DNA of 64,000 nucleotides. It comes from an uncultured Clostridia bacterium. Lineage in GTDB: Bacteria; Bacillota; Clostridia; UBA1381. The stretch spans positions 1 through 64,000 of the forward strand of contig CAKSIJ010000001.1 in NCBI GenBank assembly GCA_934462715.1, given 5' to 3'. Shown one piece after another: positions 34,601 through 42,894 of this stretch (the first letter of the stretch is position 1; each line of letters opens with the position of its first letter). A program made the position numbers and the translations under genes. The notes beneath the pieces were generated by a model. The model was not told the DNA's origin, searched no databases, and was given only the letters and a program-made list of their open reading frames with translations.

Positions 34601-37005
34601 AGCTTATTATATATTTCAGAATTGTCGGAAATCATCTCAAGCTCATGCAGATATGTAATTTCCATAACATAGTCGGAAATTACCTTATTCAAATTCTGTA
34701 CCGTCCTTTCATCCGAGTCATCGGGATATGCGTCTTTGTTTTCATAAACTCTGCGGTTAAACAAATCCACGTCGTTATCATCCTTTACCGCCGGTTCAAA
34801 ATCCGTTCCGATAAGACTTCCGTATTCAAGTGATTTTTTATAGCAATTTTCTTTTGCAATCGTTCCGTCCGAAATACTTCTGACAAATGCGGCAACATCG
34901 GCTATAGATTTATATGCAAAATTTTCCTTATAATAATTATCGTCTGTTATCATATAAACGGTATAATCTGACGATTCTCTTGACGATAATCCAAACGCAT
35001 ATTTTATGTTACCGTCTGAATCGATATTTGCCTCACCGAAGGTTATGAGTTTTTCTGATATTTCAGACAAAGGTGTATCCTTACCGCCCAATACCGCAAC
35101 AAATATATTTTTATACTTGCCTGTTTCATCGCTTTTCAGCTTAGAAGTGACAGAAATGATATTTTTATCCTTGTTTGAAAGCAACACCGAAAATCCTCCG
35201 TCGGTAAGAAGCTTTGTCGGAATTGCATCTGTCCTCGGACGTGTGTCGGTAAGACAGTCTGCCTCGTGTGCCGGTCTTGCTTTTGTATAAGTGTTGTCGC
35301 ATACATACATTCTTACATCCAATACAGCTTTATCTATATCATCAATCTCAAACGATACCTGAGCGCTTGAATCCCCATTTATTTCAAGCTCCTTGATTAC
35401 ATTTGCAATTATTTCATCATTCTCACCGTATACTGCAAATATACACAAAACATTTCTTTTGTTGGCTGCCGCATTTACAATATCAGCGGCATAACTTAAA
35501 GAATTGACATTCTCAAGATTTGTACCGTTATATAATTCGCCGTTTATTTTAAGCTTTGAAAGCTTTTTATCGGAATTATATATATCTGTTGTTCTACCAA
35601 TTGTAAACGTAACCGCATCTTCAATACCGTTTTCCGACAGTTGGGTGTAAAACTTATCCTTAACATCTCCGGGAATTGTCAGAGAATAGTTTTTTTCTGG
35701 TACAATTTCTGTTTTGTTAAGCTGTATAAAAGCTGTTTTTCCGTCATCAGATAAGGAAATATTATCGATTATTTCACTCACGTCCTCTTGTTCGGAAAAA
35801 AGCTGCACTTTTTTAAGCTGTTCCAAATCCATAGTTGTGGCAAAGCTCAGTGTTATAAGGCAATCTCCCTGATTATAGTATCCGCCGAGGTACTCAGCCT
35901 TTTCACTCGTTCCGATAATGCTTGTGTCATCTATGAACAAAAGCCCTTCCGGCAAAAGCGTTTTTTCGGAATTTCCGGGATAAAACACCTTTAATCCGCC
36001 CTGCAGTATCGGTACATATGTGTTTCCGTTATATTTCTGTGTCATAACAAGAGTATCATTAACATAGTACTTTGCTGTATTTGTCTTAATGTCAAAGACA
36101 TAAACAATGTCATGCCATGAATTGTAATCAAGATAGATCTGCTTATCCTTATCCATTATGTTTTGTGCAAAAATTATATTATCCTTGCCCTTTTTGATCG
36201 AAATTTCCCATTCGTTCGTCATTCCTCCGTATCTGTCCGTCGAGGATCTTGTGGTAGTCGGAAGAATATAGAACCCGTTTCGGAAGTAATTAAAAACTTC
36301 GGGCTTTGCCAAAAATTTTGTTCTCAGTACAATAATACCATCGTCTGATAATGACGAAAGCTTTGTAATGTTTTTTATATTGCTGTCATTATAAAGATAA
36401 ACGGTTGTTTTGTATCTGCTTCCGGTTCTGACTCCCTGAATCATGCTGTTTCCGTCAGAATCTGCACTGTAGATGTTCATAACATAATTATCGCCGTCAG
36501 GGTTTATCGGATCTTTTACTTTTTGTATCCCGGCCGTTCTGGTTTCAAAACCGTCAACGTTATTATCCCAACAATCGTAAAAGCTGTATCCGTTTTCAAA
36601 GTCCCCTTGATAATCCTCGCTGTAATATGTAACCGTGCCGTTCCTGTCTTGTACACCAAACAATTCAACAGACTGATTTTCTGCCAAATTCAGATTTACT
36701 GTATCATTCTCTGATTCTTCCTCTGGGTTCAAATCAGTGTCTGTGTCTGTTTTGTTTTCATCATTAGCGTTGTCGGCTTCTTTTTCTGTTTGATTTTCAA
36801 TTGGAGTTTCTTCCTCGAAGTCATCTTCCACAGTCTGTGAAGCTGCATCTTCCGATAAAATCTGATTTTCTTCTTTGTTTTTTTCTGCCGCAGCGATATC
36901 GCTTGTCAAATTGTTTATTGTATCATCGGCAAGAACTGTATTGACTCCCGATGATGTTATCAGCGCTCCGGCAATTAATAAACTTATAATTCTTTTAGTT
37001 TTCAT
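31618..37005 (-). CDS. Giant SLH-anchored surface protein with duplicated jelly-roll/Ig-like halves (1795 aa)
   Basis: Order of parts: signal peptide (1-26); acidic Glu/Asp/Asn-rich linker (about 28-110); a lectin-like jelly-roll starting YYSEDYQGDF (127-136); Ig-like segments (about 385-590); a beta plus helical block with NFAYKSIADVAAFVRSI; then a second jelly-roll beginning IYENNFETDDLSNF, Ig-like segments with FATPIYKSTLNKL, and a second NFSYKTLTDTAAMIKSI block. A Ser/Thr/Asn-rich hinge leads to three SLH repeats (1617-1795, for example SFKDLENYQWALYAV and EFADSPDISDYAKTAVEALA). No catalytic signature is seen. It should display glycan-binding modules from the cell wall. The first jelly-roll is clearly related to the 985-residue protein at 42895-45852. 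Strong GAAAGGA ribosome site. Confidence 0.82.
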   Translation of the reverse strand: MKTKRIISLLIAGALITSSGVNTVLADDTINNLTSDIAAAEKNKEENQILSEDAASQTVEDDFEEETPIENQTEKEADNANDENKTDTDTDLNPEEESENDTVNLNLAENQSVELFGVQDRNGTVTYYSEDYQGDFENGYSFYDCWDNNVDGFETRTAGIQKVKDPINPDGDNYVMNIYSADSDGNSMIQGVRTGSRYKTTVYLYNDSNIKNITKLSSLSDDGIIVLRTKFLAKPEVFNYFRNGFYILPTTTRSSTDRYGGMTNEWEISIKKGKDNIIFAQNIMDKDKQIYLDYNSWHDIVYVFDIKTNTAKYYVNDTLVMTQKYNGNTYVPILQGGLKVFYPGNSEKTLLPEGLLFIDDTSIIGTSEKAEYLGGYYNQGDCLITLSFATTMDLEQLKKVQLFSEQEDVSEIIDNISLSDDGKTAFIQLNKTEIVPEKNYSLTIPGDVKDKFYTQLSENGIEDAVTFTIGRTTDIYNSDKKLSKLKINGELYNGTNLENVNSLSYAADIVNAAANKRNVLCIFAVYGENDEIIANVIKELEINGDSSAQVSFEIDDIDKAVLDVRMYVCDNTYTKARPAHEADCLTDTRPRTDAIPTKLLTDGGFSVLLSNKDKNIISVTSKLKSDETGKYKNIFVAVLGGKDTPLSEISEKLITFGEANIDSDGNIKYAFGLSSRESSDYTVYMITDDNYYKENFAYKSIADVAAFVRSISDGTIAKENCYKKSLEYGSLIGTDFEPAVKDDNDVDLFNRRVYENKDAYPDDSDERTVQNLNKVISDYVMEITYLHELEMISDNSEIYNKLVSGMGITGIQLGHYNTLILTQKNYVLNALKNKDFKDKDELVSFFNKTVAEALKFFPDKQAPDIVKIYENNFETDDLSNFKGTYAPYRNIDTALVKSVRDPINSDNKVMMVSGNSVVSEVDNKKYDLTALVLSEKIWSQEPTYADYGIDMNNDCVVWKADVYFDEKMVEEFKKSNIMTFQITREGGHDNYSLNWNMGFAKNNNTSARFYSAQLKPEEFDNANSLGNVVVDYNKWHSITQIYDGKNKKMSIYIDDLPFMIHQKTNATLASNNRAIGMQMFFRTAVPDNLIYIDNIETYAVKRRAGIEAYTYNQISGVVTIEFATPIYKSTLNKLVLKKGDEDVSDLIKNRTLDDSGYYAVVEIDKDNLELNSTYKFIISEDISDIYNQPISITPTEFEIKTGRTKSIYVDTDSENAMLSYNGATLAESDKISYLTIINNVTDSMQKAIAGMGIYGKNDKLLHFEYIPVNIPSGGGNVLFEANDIKNADNIRVYLWNTDDNGSLGTLVHSCVALQEYEKLVTDAVTTAVLPEFSVMISDIENNYISVAGNAGELSSDGLITIIVLDGADTPIAKATEKTVAAGSTTPDENSKFNYSFEFDKSSGNYTVYVITDKGTYKKNFSYKTLTDTAAMIKSIVTGMVASDKIYDVTKEYADIIGVDFRYTVKKQRDINIINNFVIKNKSQITATADIDYLKQYKSLLSTALREITFLTELENTYYYGAVIAKLKSYKDINKIDFNDFDTKLTDDQRAAVGADIIGKTFTDAEDVKTYFNSLVTEKKGQSQSSDKNTNNSKGSGGTNTNSTPTAHPTTDYATSRSFKDLENYQWALYAVTKLVEKNIVNGVAENEFAPAQNVKREQFVKMLVIAFGKTELNAECNFEDVTTSDWFYPYIASARKYNIVNGISESLFGAGYDISRQDMAVMIYNALVNNGYAFNKGQKEFADSPDISDYAKTAVEALAADGIINGVGDNRFEPHKNATRAEAAVMINNVLEIMQ

Positions 37006-37078
37006 AAATCCATTCCTTTCTTTGTTGTAAAAAATGTAATACCTGATTTATGTATTGATTTTTTCATCTTTTTGACGC

Positions 37079-40000
37079 TTAATTTTTAACCCTGCGCACG
37101 GCTTTAATATTTTTTATATTTATTGCGGAAACCGCGCCGCTGTCTTGTGAAAATGCCGCAAAATCAAGAAATGACAGATAATTTCCCGTATTCCATTTGT
37201 ACAAAGTATCATCAGTTCTTGTATTCATATTTATTTGCGTGCTTTTTCCGTTGTCATAGGTGTATCCGATTAATCCGTCAGCCATATCGGCACTGATTTT
37301 AACATGATGCCATTTTCCGAAAAGCTCCTCAGATGTAACGGTTTCAAGCGGCACAAGCGTTATGTGGTCGTCAAGCGATATTATACCGTCCATTGCTCCT
37401 GCATAGATTGTATACATTCCGTCCGCATCTTTTTTTGCTGTCACAAATGCTGTTTCGGAATATTTTCCGGTTTCTTTATCAACCGCAAGCTTTGACACCG
37501 CAAAATTTGACATTGCAATATAATTGTTATCTGGGAAAGTTTCCTCTGATGGAAATCTGAAATCCGCTTCTATTTCCACATAGGTATCGGTATCTATCTC
37601 AGTATTTCCGTTCTCAACACTTCTGCCGAAACATACATAATCACTCCACGAATCACGCTTTTTGCTGTAATTGCTTCCGGTCAGATAAATATATGTGCCG
37701 TCACTTTCATTTTCATCGGTCAGCGAATAATTTATACTATCGTCCATATAAGTGAGATTTCTGAAAATATATCCTTCGCTGCCCATATCCACATAAGTAC
37801 GGTAACGTGAGAAATTCATATCGGATTTTGTTGCATCAACAAGGGTTAGTTCTTCCTGTTTCTGACTGTATTTATCATATGCAGCACTTCCTGTTGCCGC
37901 AGCAATAACCGTATTTTCTCCGTTTTTAACAGAAATCGCTTCAAGCTTATAGTAATACACTATATTATCAAAACAGCTTTTTGAAATCTTTTTTCTTATG
38001 TAATTGCTGAATGTATATGATGTTGAATAAATACTGTTGAAATCCTCATCATAGGCAACTGTAAGCTTATAGTAATTTGCGCCCTTTACATTTCTCCAAT
38101 ACAGGTCAATATATTCTGAGGCATTCAGCTTGCCGTCAACGTTGTATATAATGTCGACCGCACTGTCAAATTCTTCACCTCGATTAAAACCGCATTTTGC
38201 AAATACTTCATTTTGCGATAAATCATAGCTTTCGGTTTGTGTATTATTGTACACCACATTATAGCTCTGACCGTTTTGCGTTGGGACTTCTCCCTCCGGA
38301 GATACCTCCGCAATATACGGATTATCAACTAGGATTTTATTACCGGAATACACTTGTCTGAACAGAATATCCTCATCGTTGTTTTTTCCTGCAAATATGT
38401 TATTCAGAATATAGTTTCCGGTTGAAGCTCTGAAAAACTTCATGTCTTCGCTGTCATCATAGCTTTCGTCAGATTTCCAATCGGCGAAAAGTCTCTCGGT
38501 ATAGTTTACATATTCCTCAAACCTCGGATAACGTTTAGACCATACACTGCTTTTTAAGTTATCCGTATAGTACAGGAACATTCTGCCATCGGTTAATTTT
38601 TCTGTATTGCTTCTTTTCATTCCCATAAACGTGCCGTAACCGCCGTACATGGTGCTTATATCGTCTATACCGATTTTGCAGTTTATAAAAACATTATTTT
38701 CGCACATATTATTATCGCCGCAGTTATACGAAATGCCGATCTTTTGGTTTTGAAATATGTTACCGTAGATATACACTCCGTCCTCCATGTCATCGCACAA
38801 GACGGCAGGTCCCTTATCAAAATATGTGTTTAACGGTCTATTGTCATGTATATAATTATACCGTATATGGTTATACAGCGAATCAACATGACCGTTGATA
38901 TAAACAACTCCACCCTCATTTCCGACAAGGCTTGCACTGCGAACCTCATTATACTCAAATATATTTTCGCTTCCGTGCCATATCGACAAAGCGCTGCCTG
39001 AGGTATTTTCTACAAGATTGTGTGAAATAATATTTCCCGACGCATTGTTTATTGTAACAAAGGCAGTACCAACCGAATGACAATTCTGAACAAAGTTTCT
39101 GCCGAAATCAAGATTTTCCCATTTCACGGTATCGGCACTTATGCTGACTGCGCTGTTTGAATTGTTAAAATCCGAATTAATAACTCCGCATTTATAGCAA
39201 TTGTAAAGGCTCAAAGCTGTAGAGGTGATTGCGTTGAATGTGCAATTCTGAATAATTATATTCCGGCAGTTTTTCATTCCGATTGTATTTCTTCCCTGTT
39301 CAAAGGAAATTCCGTCTATGACAATATCAGAGGAGTTGTTAAAATCCAATATAGTTTCTATAGTATCATTAGAGAATGAAACGGTATCTCCAGATTTTAA
39401 CATACCTTTAGGCGGATAGAAATACACTCTGCCGTCCTCATCATCACAACACCATTCACCCTCCATATCAATCGCTTCAAGAGCATTGAAAAAATACAGC
39501 TGTGACGGTGCGATACCGTAATTTGTCGGACTGGTTGCCACCGGATACAAAGTATTTCCAACCTGCACTACTGCGATTTTTGCCGGCCCGCTGACCGTAC
39601 CGTTTTTTATGGTGACAACCCCCATTGAGCTGGTCCACGTTGCGCTCATCTGTGACCACATACAAATTTTTCCGGTATCGTTCCAGCTGAGAGGTGTTTT
39701 ATCTAAAGGTATGATCTCAAATTTCTCTCCGATTTTATTGTTTACACTGTCTACACCGTTATCCAAAACCTTTTCAACATTGTCATTATATGTATTCGGA
39801 TACCTTGCAAGCATCATATCCTCGCCGTTATAAATCATTGTCGGTAGTTTGAATCCGTCATTACTGAGCCCGGGGAAACCATTTATACCCAGCTCCGCAT
39901 ATGTGCAGTAATATAAATTTTCCTTTGCGGAATCAGATAACGAATTGATTTTTTTTGCTGAGATGTTATCGCTTGTCACCTTTTTGAATTTTGATCCGTC

Positions 40001-41083
40001 TATTGGCTTTGCTGATGTAACCGTTACCTTTTCGCCGTTATATGCAGCAATGTTAATTTTTTTGCCGCTTATTTCAATCATATCATTTACAGTATATACT
40101 CCCTCTCTAAGGTATATCGTTGTCCGATACTTTTGATAGGCAGGATTTCGCGCGCTGTAAGCGCTTATTGCTTTATGAATTGTTTTTAGCGGTTTTTCGA
40201 TTGTGCCGTCATTCCTGTCATCGCCGTTGGGAGATACAAATATTTCATATGATTTTTCTATCGGCACGGGTTTTACAACCTCAAATTCATCCGGCAGTTC
40301 CGAAACTGCTTTTTTATAGGTTCTGTAATCATTCTCACCGTCAAGTGAACCGGAAGAGTAACCCAAGCGCTCCAACCTGTCATCAGCTTTGCCCAACGAT
40401 GGCTTAATTTCACTTAAATCCAATTCAAAGCCCTCGGTTGTGACAGCATACGGAATCATCCTTTCAAATTTGCTCCAGATAAGCATTTTGTCGGCAGTAC
40501 CGACAGTTTGAACCGCTTGTTCAAAAATGTACTTCCCGCCGCTTTCCTTTATACTTCCGTCATCAAAACGCGTACACTCAACAAGTCTGCCGTTTTCATC
40601 ATATTCTGCAATTATGATATTTACCGAATGAACTCCTGTATACAACTCCGTAAGATCTGCATAATATACCGTATCATTTCCTTTTTTATACTTTTCGTAC
40701 CTGACATCAGTAATGTCATCGCACATAATTGCAAAGGACGCATCTGTAACACGGATATTCTCATCGGCAGCCAAGACTTTTACAGTGATTTTATCGCTTA
40801 TTCCGTTTGGAAAGCCAAGGTTGCATTTGTAGCTCCCGTCGCTGTTGATTCTTGCCTGTTCAAGTGCTGTCATTTTTCCGTTTTCAAACGCAAGGACAGA
40901 GACAAAAGGATTTTTCACGGTTCCGTTTTTGTCGGTCATTCCCGATATCACAAACTCATCGGATCGAGTGTTGTACTTCATTTCAAATCCGTCTGTACCG
41001 CCTATTATTTCCGAGCGGTTTTCGGCATAGGCAGTTGTTACCATAAATGACAGCGCAATTAGTAAAGAAATAATCTTTTTCAT
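37079..41083 (-). CDS. Secreted GH141-like beta-helix enzyme with N-terminal accessory module
   Basis: Start ATG at 41083 (an upstream TTG in frame lacks support); 1334 residues with signal peptide MKKIISLLIALSFMVTTAYA. The N-terminal 215 residues hold the same accessory module seen in the locus esterases, ending KMLIWSKFERMIPY (199-212). The GH141/DUF1565 beta-helix starts with YEIFVSPNGDDRNDGTIEKP, TTIYLREGVYTVNDM and MIYNGEDMMLARYPNT, and continues through ISHNLVENTSG, IRYNYIHDN and AVLCDDMEDGVYIYGN. FnIII-like and jelly-roll-like regions (the latter from about residue 1080) complete it. It is a paralogue of the 1189-residue protein. It would act outside the cell on a branched plant glycan; which linkage is unknown. 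Confidence 0.75.
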   Translation of the reverse strand: MKKIISLLIALSFMVTTAYAENRSEIIGGTDGFEMKYNTRSDEFVISGMTDKNGTVKNPFVSVLAFENGKMTALEQARINSDGSYKCNLGFPNGISDKITVKVLAADENIRVTDASFAIMCDDITDVRYEKYKKGNDTVYYADLTELYTGVHSVNIIIAEYDENGRLVECTRFDDGSIKESGGKYIFEQAVQTVGTADKMLIWSKFERMIPYAVTTEGFELDLSEIKPSLGKADDRLERLGYSSGSLDGENDYRTYKKAVSELPDEFEVVKPVPIEKSYEIFVSPNGDDRNDGTIEKPLKTIHKAISAYSARNPAYQKYRTTIYLREGVYTVNDMIEISGKKINIAAYNGEKVTVTSAKPIDGSKFKKVTSDNISAKKINSLSDSAKENLYYCTYAELGINGFPGLSNDGFKLPTMIYNGEDMMLARYPNTYNDNVEKVLDNGVDSVNNKIGEKFEIIPLDKTPLSWNDTGKICMWSQMSATWTSSMGVVTIKNGTVSGPAKIAVVQVGNTLYPVATSPTNYGIAPSQLYFFNALEAIDMEGEWCCDDEDGRVYFYPPKGMLKSGDTVSFSNDTIETILDFNNSSDIVIDGISFEQGRNTIGMKNCRNIIIQNCTFNAITSTALSLYNCYKCGVINSDFNNSNSAVSISADTVKWENLDFGRNFVQNCHSVGTAFVTINNASGNIISHNLVENTSGSALSIWHGSENIFEYNEVRSASLVGNEGGVVYINGHVDSLYNHIRYNYIHDNRPLNTYFDKGPAVLCDDMEDGVYIYGNIFQNQKIGISYNCGDNNMCENNVFINCKIGIDDISTMYGGYGTFMGMKRSNTEKLTDGRMFLYYTDNLKSSVWSKRYPRFEEYVNYTERLFADWKSDESYDDSEDMKFFRASTGNYILNNIFAGKNNDEDILFRQVYSGNKILVDNPYIAEVSPEGEVPTQNGQSYNVVYNNTQTESYDLSQNEVFAKCGFNRGEEFDSAVDIIYNVDGKLNASEYIDLYWRNVKGANYYKLTVAYDEDFNSIYSTSYTFSNYIRKKISKSCFDNIVYYYKLEAISVKNGENTVIAAATGSAAYDKYSQKQEELTLVDATKSDMNFSRYRTYVDMGSEGYIFRNLTYMDDSINYSLTDENESDGTYIYLTGSNYSKKRDSWSDYVCFGRSVENGNTEIDTDTYVEIEADFRFPSEETFPDNNYIAMSNFAVSKLAVDKETGKYSETAFVTAKKDADGMYTIYAGAMDGIISLDDHITLVPLETVTSEELFGKWHHVKISADMADGLIGYTYDNGKSTQINMNTRTDDTLYKWNTGNYLSFLDFAAFSQDSGAVSAINIKNIKAVRRVKN

Positions 41084-41170
41084 GGTCAACCTCTTATTGA
41101 ATGTATTTTTATAATTACCGTTATCTGCATTTTTATCGCTGACATACGGTATTGCAATTTCTGCCTGCTC

Positions 41171-41269
41171 TCAAGCAACATAAAATGCACATTTCCGTAT
41201 ATTGATATGTGTATTTTACGTTGCTTGAATACAACCGGTGCAAATGAGCATTATTAATGCCCATTTGCA
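41171..41269 (-). terminator. Tandem hairpins between esterase and GH141-like genes
   Basis: The first stem is 22 bp with two mismatches (41171-41192 with 41207-41228, TCAAGCAACATAAAATGCAC). The second is 15 bp with one mismatch and almost no loop (41239-41253 with 41255-41269, TGCAAATGAGCATTA). They fill the 212-base gap downstream of the esterase stop codon at 41296 and probably end or reduce read-through into the GH141-like gene. Confidence 0.55.
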
Positions 41270-41295
41270 TACTCCGATTACTTTAATGGCAGTTA

Positions 41296-42825
41296 CTATC
41301 TTAAATAATCTTTCAAATCAATATCCGAATCGGCAATAAGATCGGCAAATACATCAGCATATATATCCGCTCCTCTTAAATTGATGTGACAATCATCTAT
41401 CATACCGCTTTTCAGTCTGCCGTTTTGGTGTACACTGAGCTCCTCTGCCGTCAGACCCCATTCGTCCATATATGCGGGCGCAAGATGATATTTTTTTGTT
41501 GCATTTTGCTGTACTTGCACGTCTGTCAGTGTTCCGTCACCGACAATTTCAGTATCCTTTGACGCTCTTGAAACAGCCTCTTTTGCCAAGTCTACAATTG
41601 TAACTCTCGGATGTATTCTCTTAAGCGCTTCAAATATCGGCCTTTCAACGGTAGCTGTTCCGCACTCATACGGAACTCCGTAGCCGTTGACGCGTGTTGC
41701 ATACATGCCGACAGCCGTGCCGAGTATTACTCTTGCACCCTTGCTTTCAGTTTCTCGTATCATCTTATCGAGATACTGCTGATACTTCTCTGCGCTGTAA
41801 GCGCCAAAATCATTTATTCCGACAGTTATTAAAACATAATCTCCGGGGTTGAGCGCTTTTGTTATATCAGCCCATACACCGGTATCGAAAAATGATTTAG
41901 CCGTCCAGCCTGATACAGCTTTATTTACTATGGTCAAATACTTTGTATTAAAGTAATCCGGAATAAACATTCCCACACCTGCCTGGGGATATGAATTGTT
42001 ACCGTAATTACAATATGTTGAATCACCGACAATGTACAAGGTTTTGCTTTCAAGCTTATCTGTTTCGGTATTGTTGAACGGTATCATGGAATATCCGTTA
42101 TACCATACATATGCTTTCACCGAAGCTGCGTCGGCAGGAATATTTGTAGTTGTTGTGATAACGGCTTCATTCTTAAAATCCGAATAATCGGCTTTTGCTT
42201 CTTTCATATCCTGAACAGAGATCATTTTGCCGTTTTCATCGTAATATGCAAGCATAACCGAATAATTGACATCATATCCGAACTTGTTGTTCAGGTATAC
42301 CTTTACTCCGGCTGCGGTATTGTCCTCGTACGGAATCGTTGATGTATATGTGAGTCCCGGTTTTGTTACGGTACTGCCCACTTTAAATGAACCGTAATTA
42401 TGTACCGGTTTTTCGGTATCGGTCAATTCAAGCGCCTTGCCGTTCTGATTGATAAGAACCGCTCTCGCATCCACCAGTGACGATACTCCGCCAACCCTTG
42501 CAACCTCAAGGGTATCATTAAGGTTTTGACCGTTATACATAATTTTTACGTCAAGATCGGTTGCGTCAGCATTTAAATTGAACTTTGTACTGTAACTTTT
42601 ATCCGTTCCGACCGCAAGCTCATCAAAATATACCAATTTATCATTTGTGCTGTCATAAAGCTTCAATGTGACAGAATCAACACTGCCCTCGCCATATCCG
42701 GCAACATTTCCCTCAATATATACATTTCCGTTTGTATGCTGCGACATATCAGCACTTGCATATGCCGGAAGTGTTCCGACTCCAATTGCTGTGATCAATG
42801 CCGGTATTATTAATGTTTTTTTCAA
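41296..42825 (-). CDS. Secreted CE12-like SGNH esterase with accessory modules
   Basis: A 509-residue secreted protein: signal peptide (MKKTLIIPALITAIGVGTLPAYA), two beta-rich modules (about 33-110 and 140-250, the latter ending SVKAYVWYNGYSMIPF), and an SGNH domain. That domain starts TLYIVGDSTYCNY (S269 nucleophile), with NKAVSGWTAKSF, LITVGINDFG and a final DDCHINLRGADIYA containing the Asp-x-His pair, the arrangement of rhamnogalacturonan acetylesterases (CE12). It would deacetylate pectic or xylan chains outside the cell. Hairpins follow its stop codon. A 69-base gap, holding one hairpin, separates it from the 985-residue gene. Confidence 0.85.
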   Translation of the reverse strand: MKKTLIIPALITAIGVGTLPAYASADMSQHTNGNVYIEGNVAGYGEGSVDSVTLKLYDSTNDKLVYFDELAVGTDKSYSTKFNLNADATDLDVKIMYNGQNLNDTLEVARVGGVSSLVDARAVLINQNGKALELTDTEKPVHNYGSFKVGSTVTKPGLTYTSTIPYEDNTAAGVKVYLNNKFGYDVNYSVMLAYYDENGKMISVQDMKEAKADYSDFKNEAVITTTTNIPADAASVKAYVWYNGYSMIPFNNTETDKLESKTLYIVGDSTYCNYGNNSYPQAGVGMFIPDYFNTKYLTIVNKAVSGWTAKSFFDTGVWADITKALNPGDYVLITVGINDFGAYSAEKYQQYLDKMIRETESKGARVILGTAVGMYATRVNGYGVPYECGTATVERPIFEALKRIHPRVTIVDLAKEAVSRASKDTEIVGDGTLTDVQVQQNATKKYHLAPAYMDEWGLTAEELSVHQNGRLKSGMIDDCHINLRGADIYADVFADLIADSDIDLKDYLR

Positions 42826-42850
42826 TTAAATTCACCTCTGATTTTTTTGA

Positions 42851-42878
42851 TGCTTTGCCGCACGCCGGCGGCAAAGCA
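42851..42878. other. Intergenic GC-rich hairpin
   Basis: TGCTTTGCCG (42851-42860) pairs perfectly with CGGCAAAGCA (42869-42878) over an 8-base loop, between two minus-strand genes. The T-rich tail lies on the plus-strand side, so as a minus-strand terminator it is poor. It more likely stabilises or processes the shared transcript. Confidence 0.45.
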
Positions 42879-42894
42879 AGCTTGTTTTTCTTCT

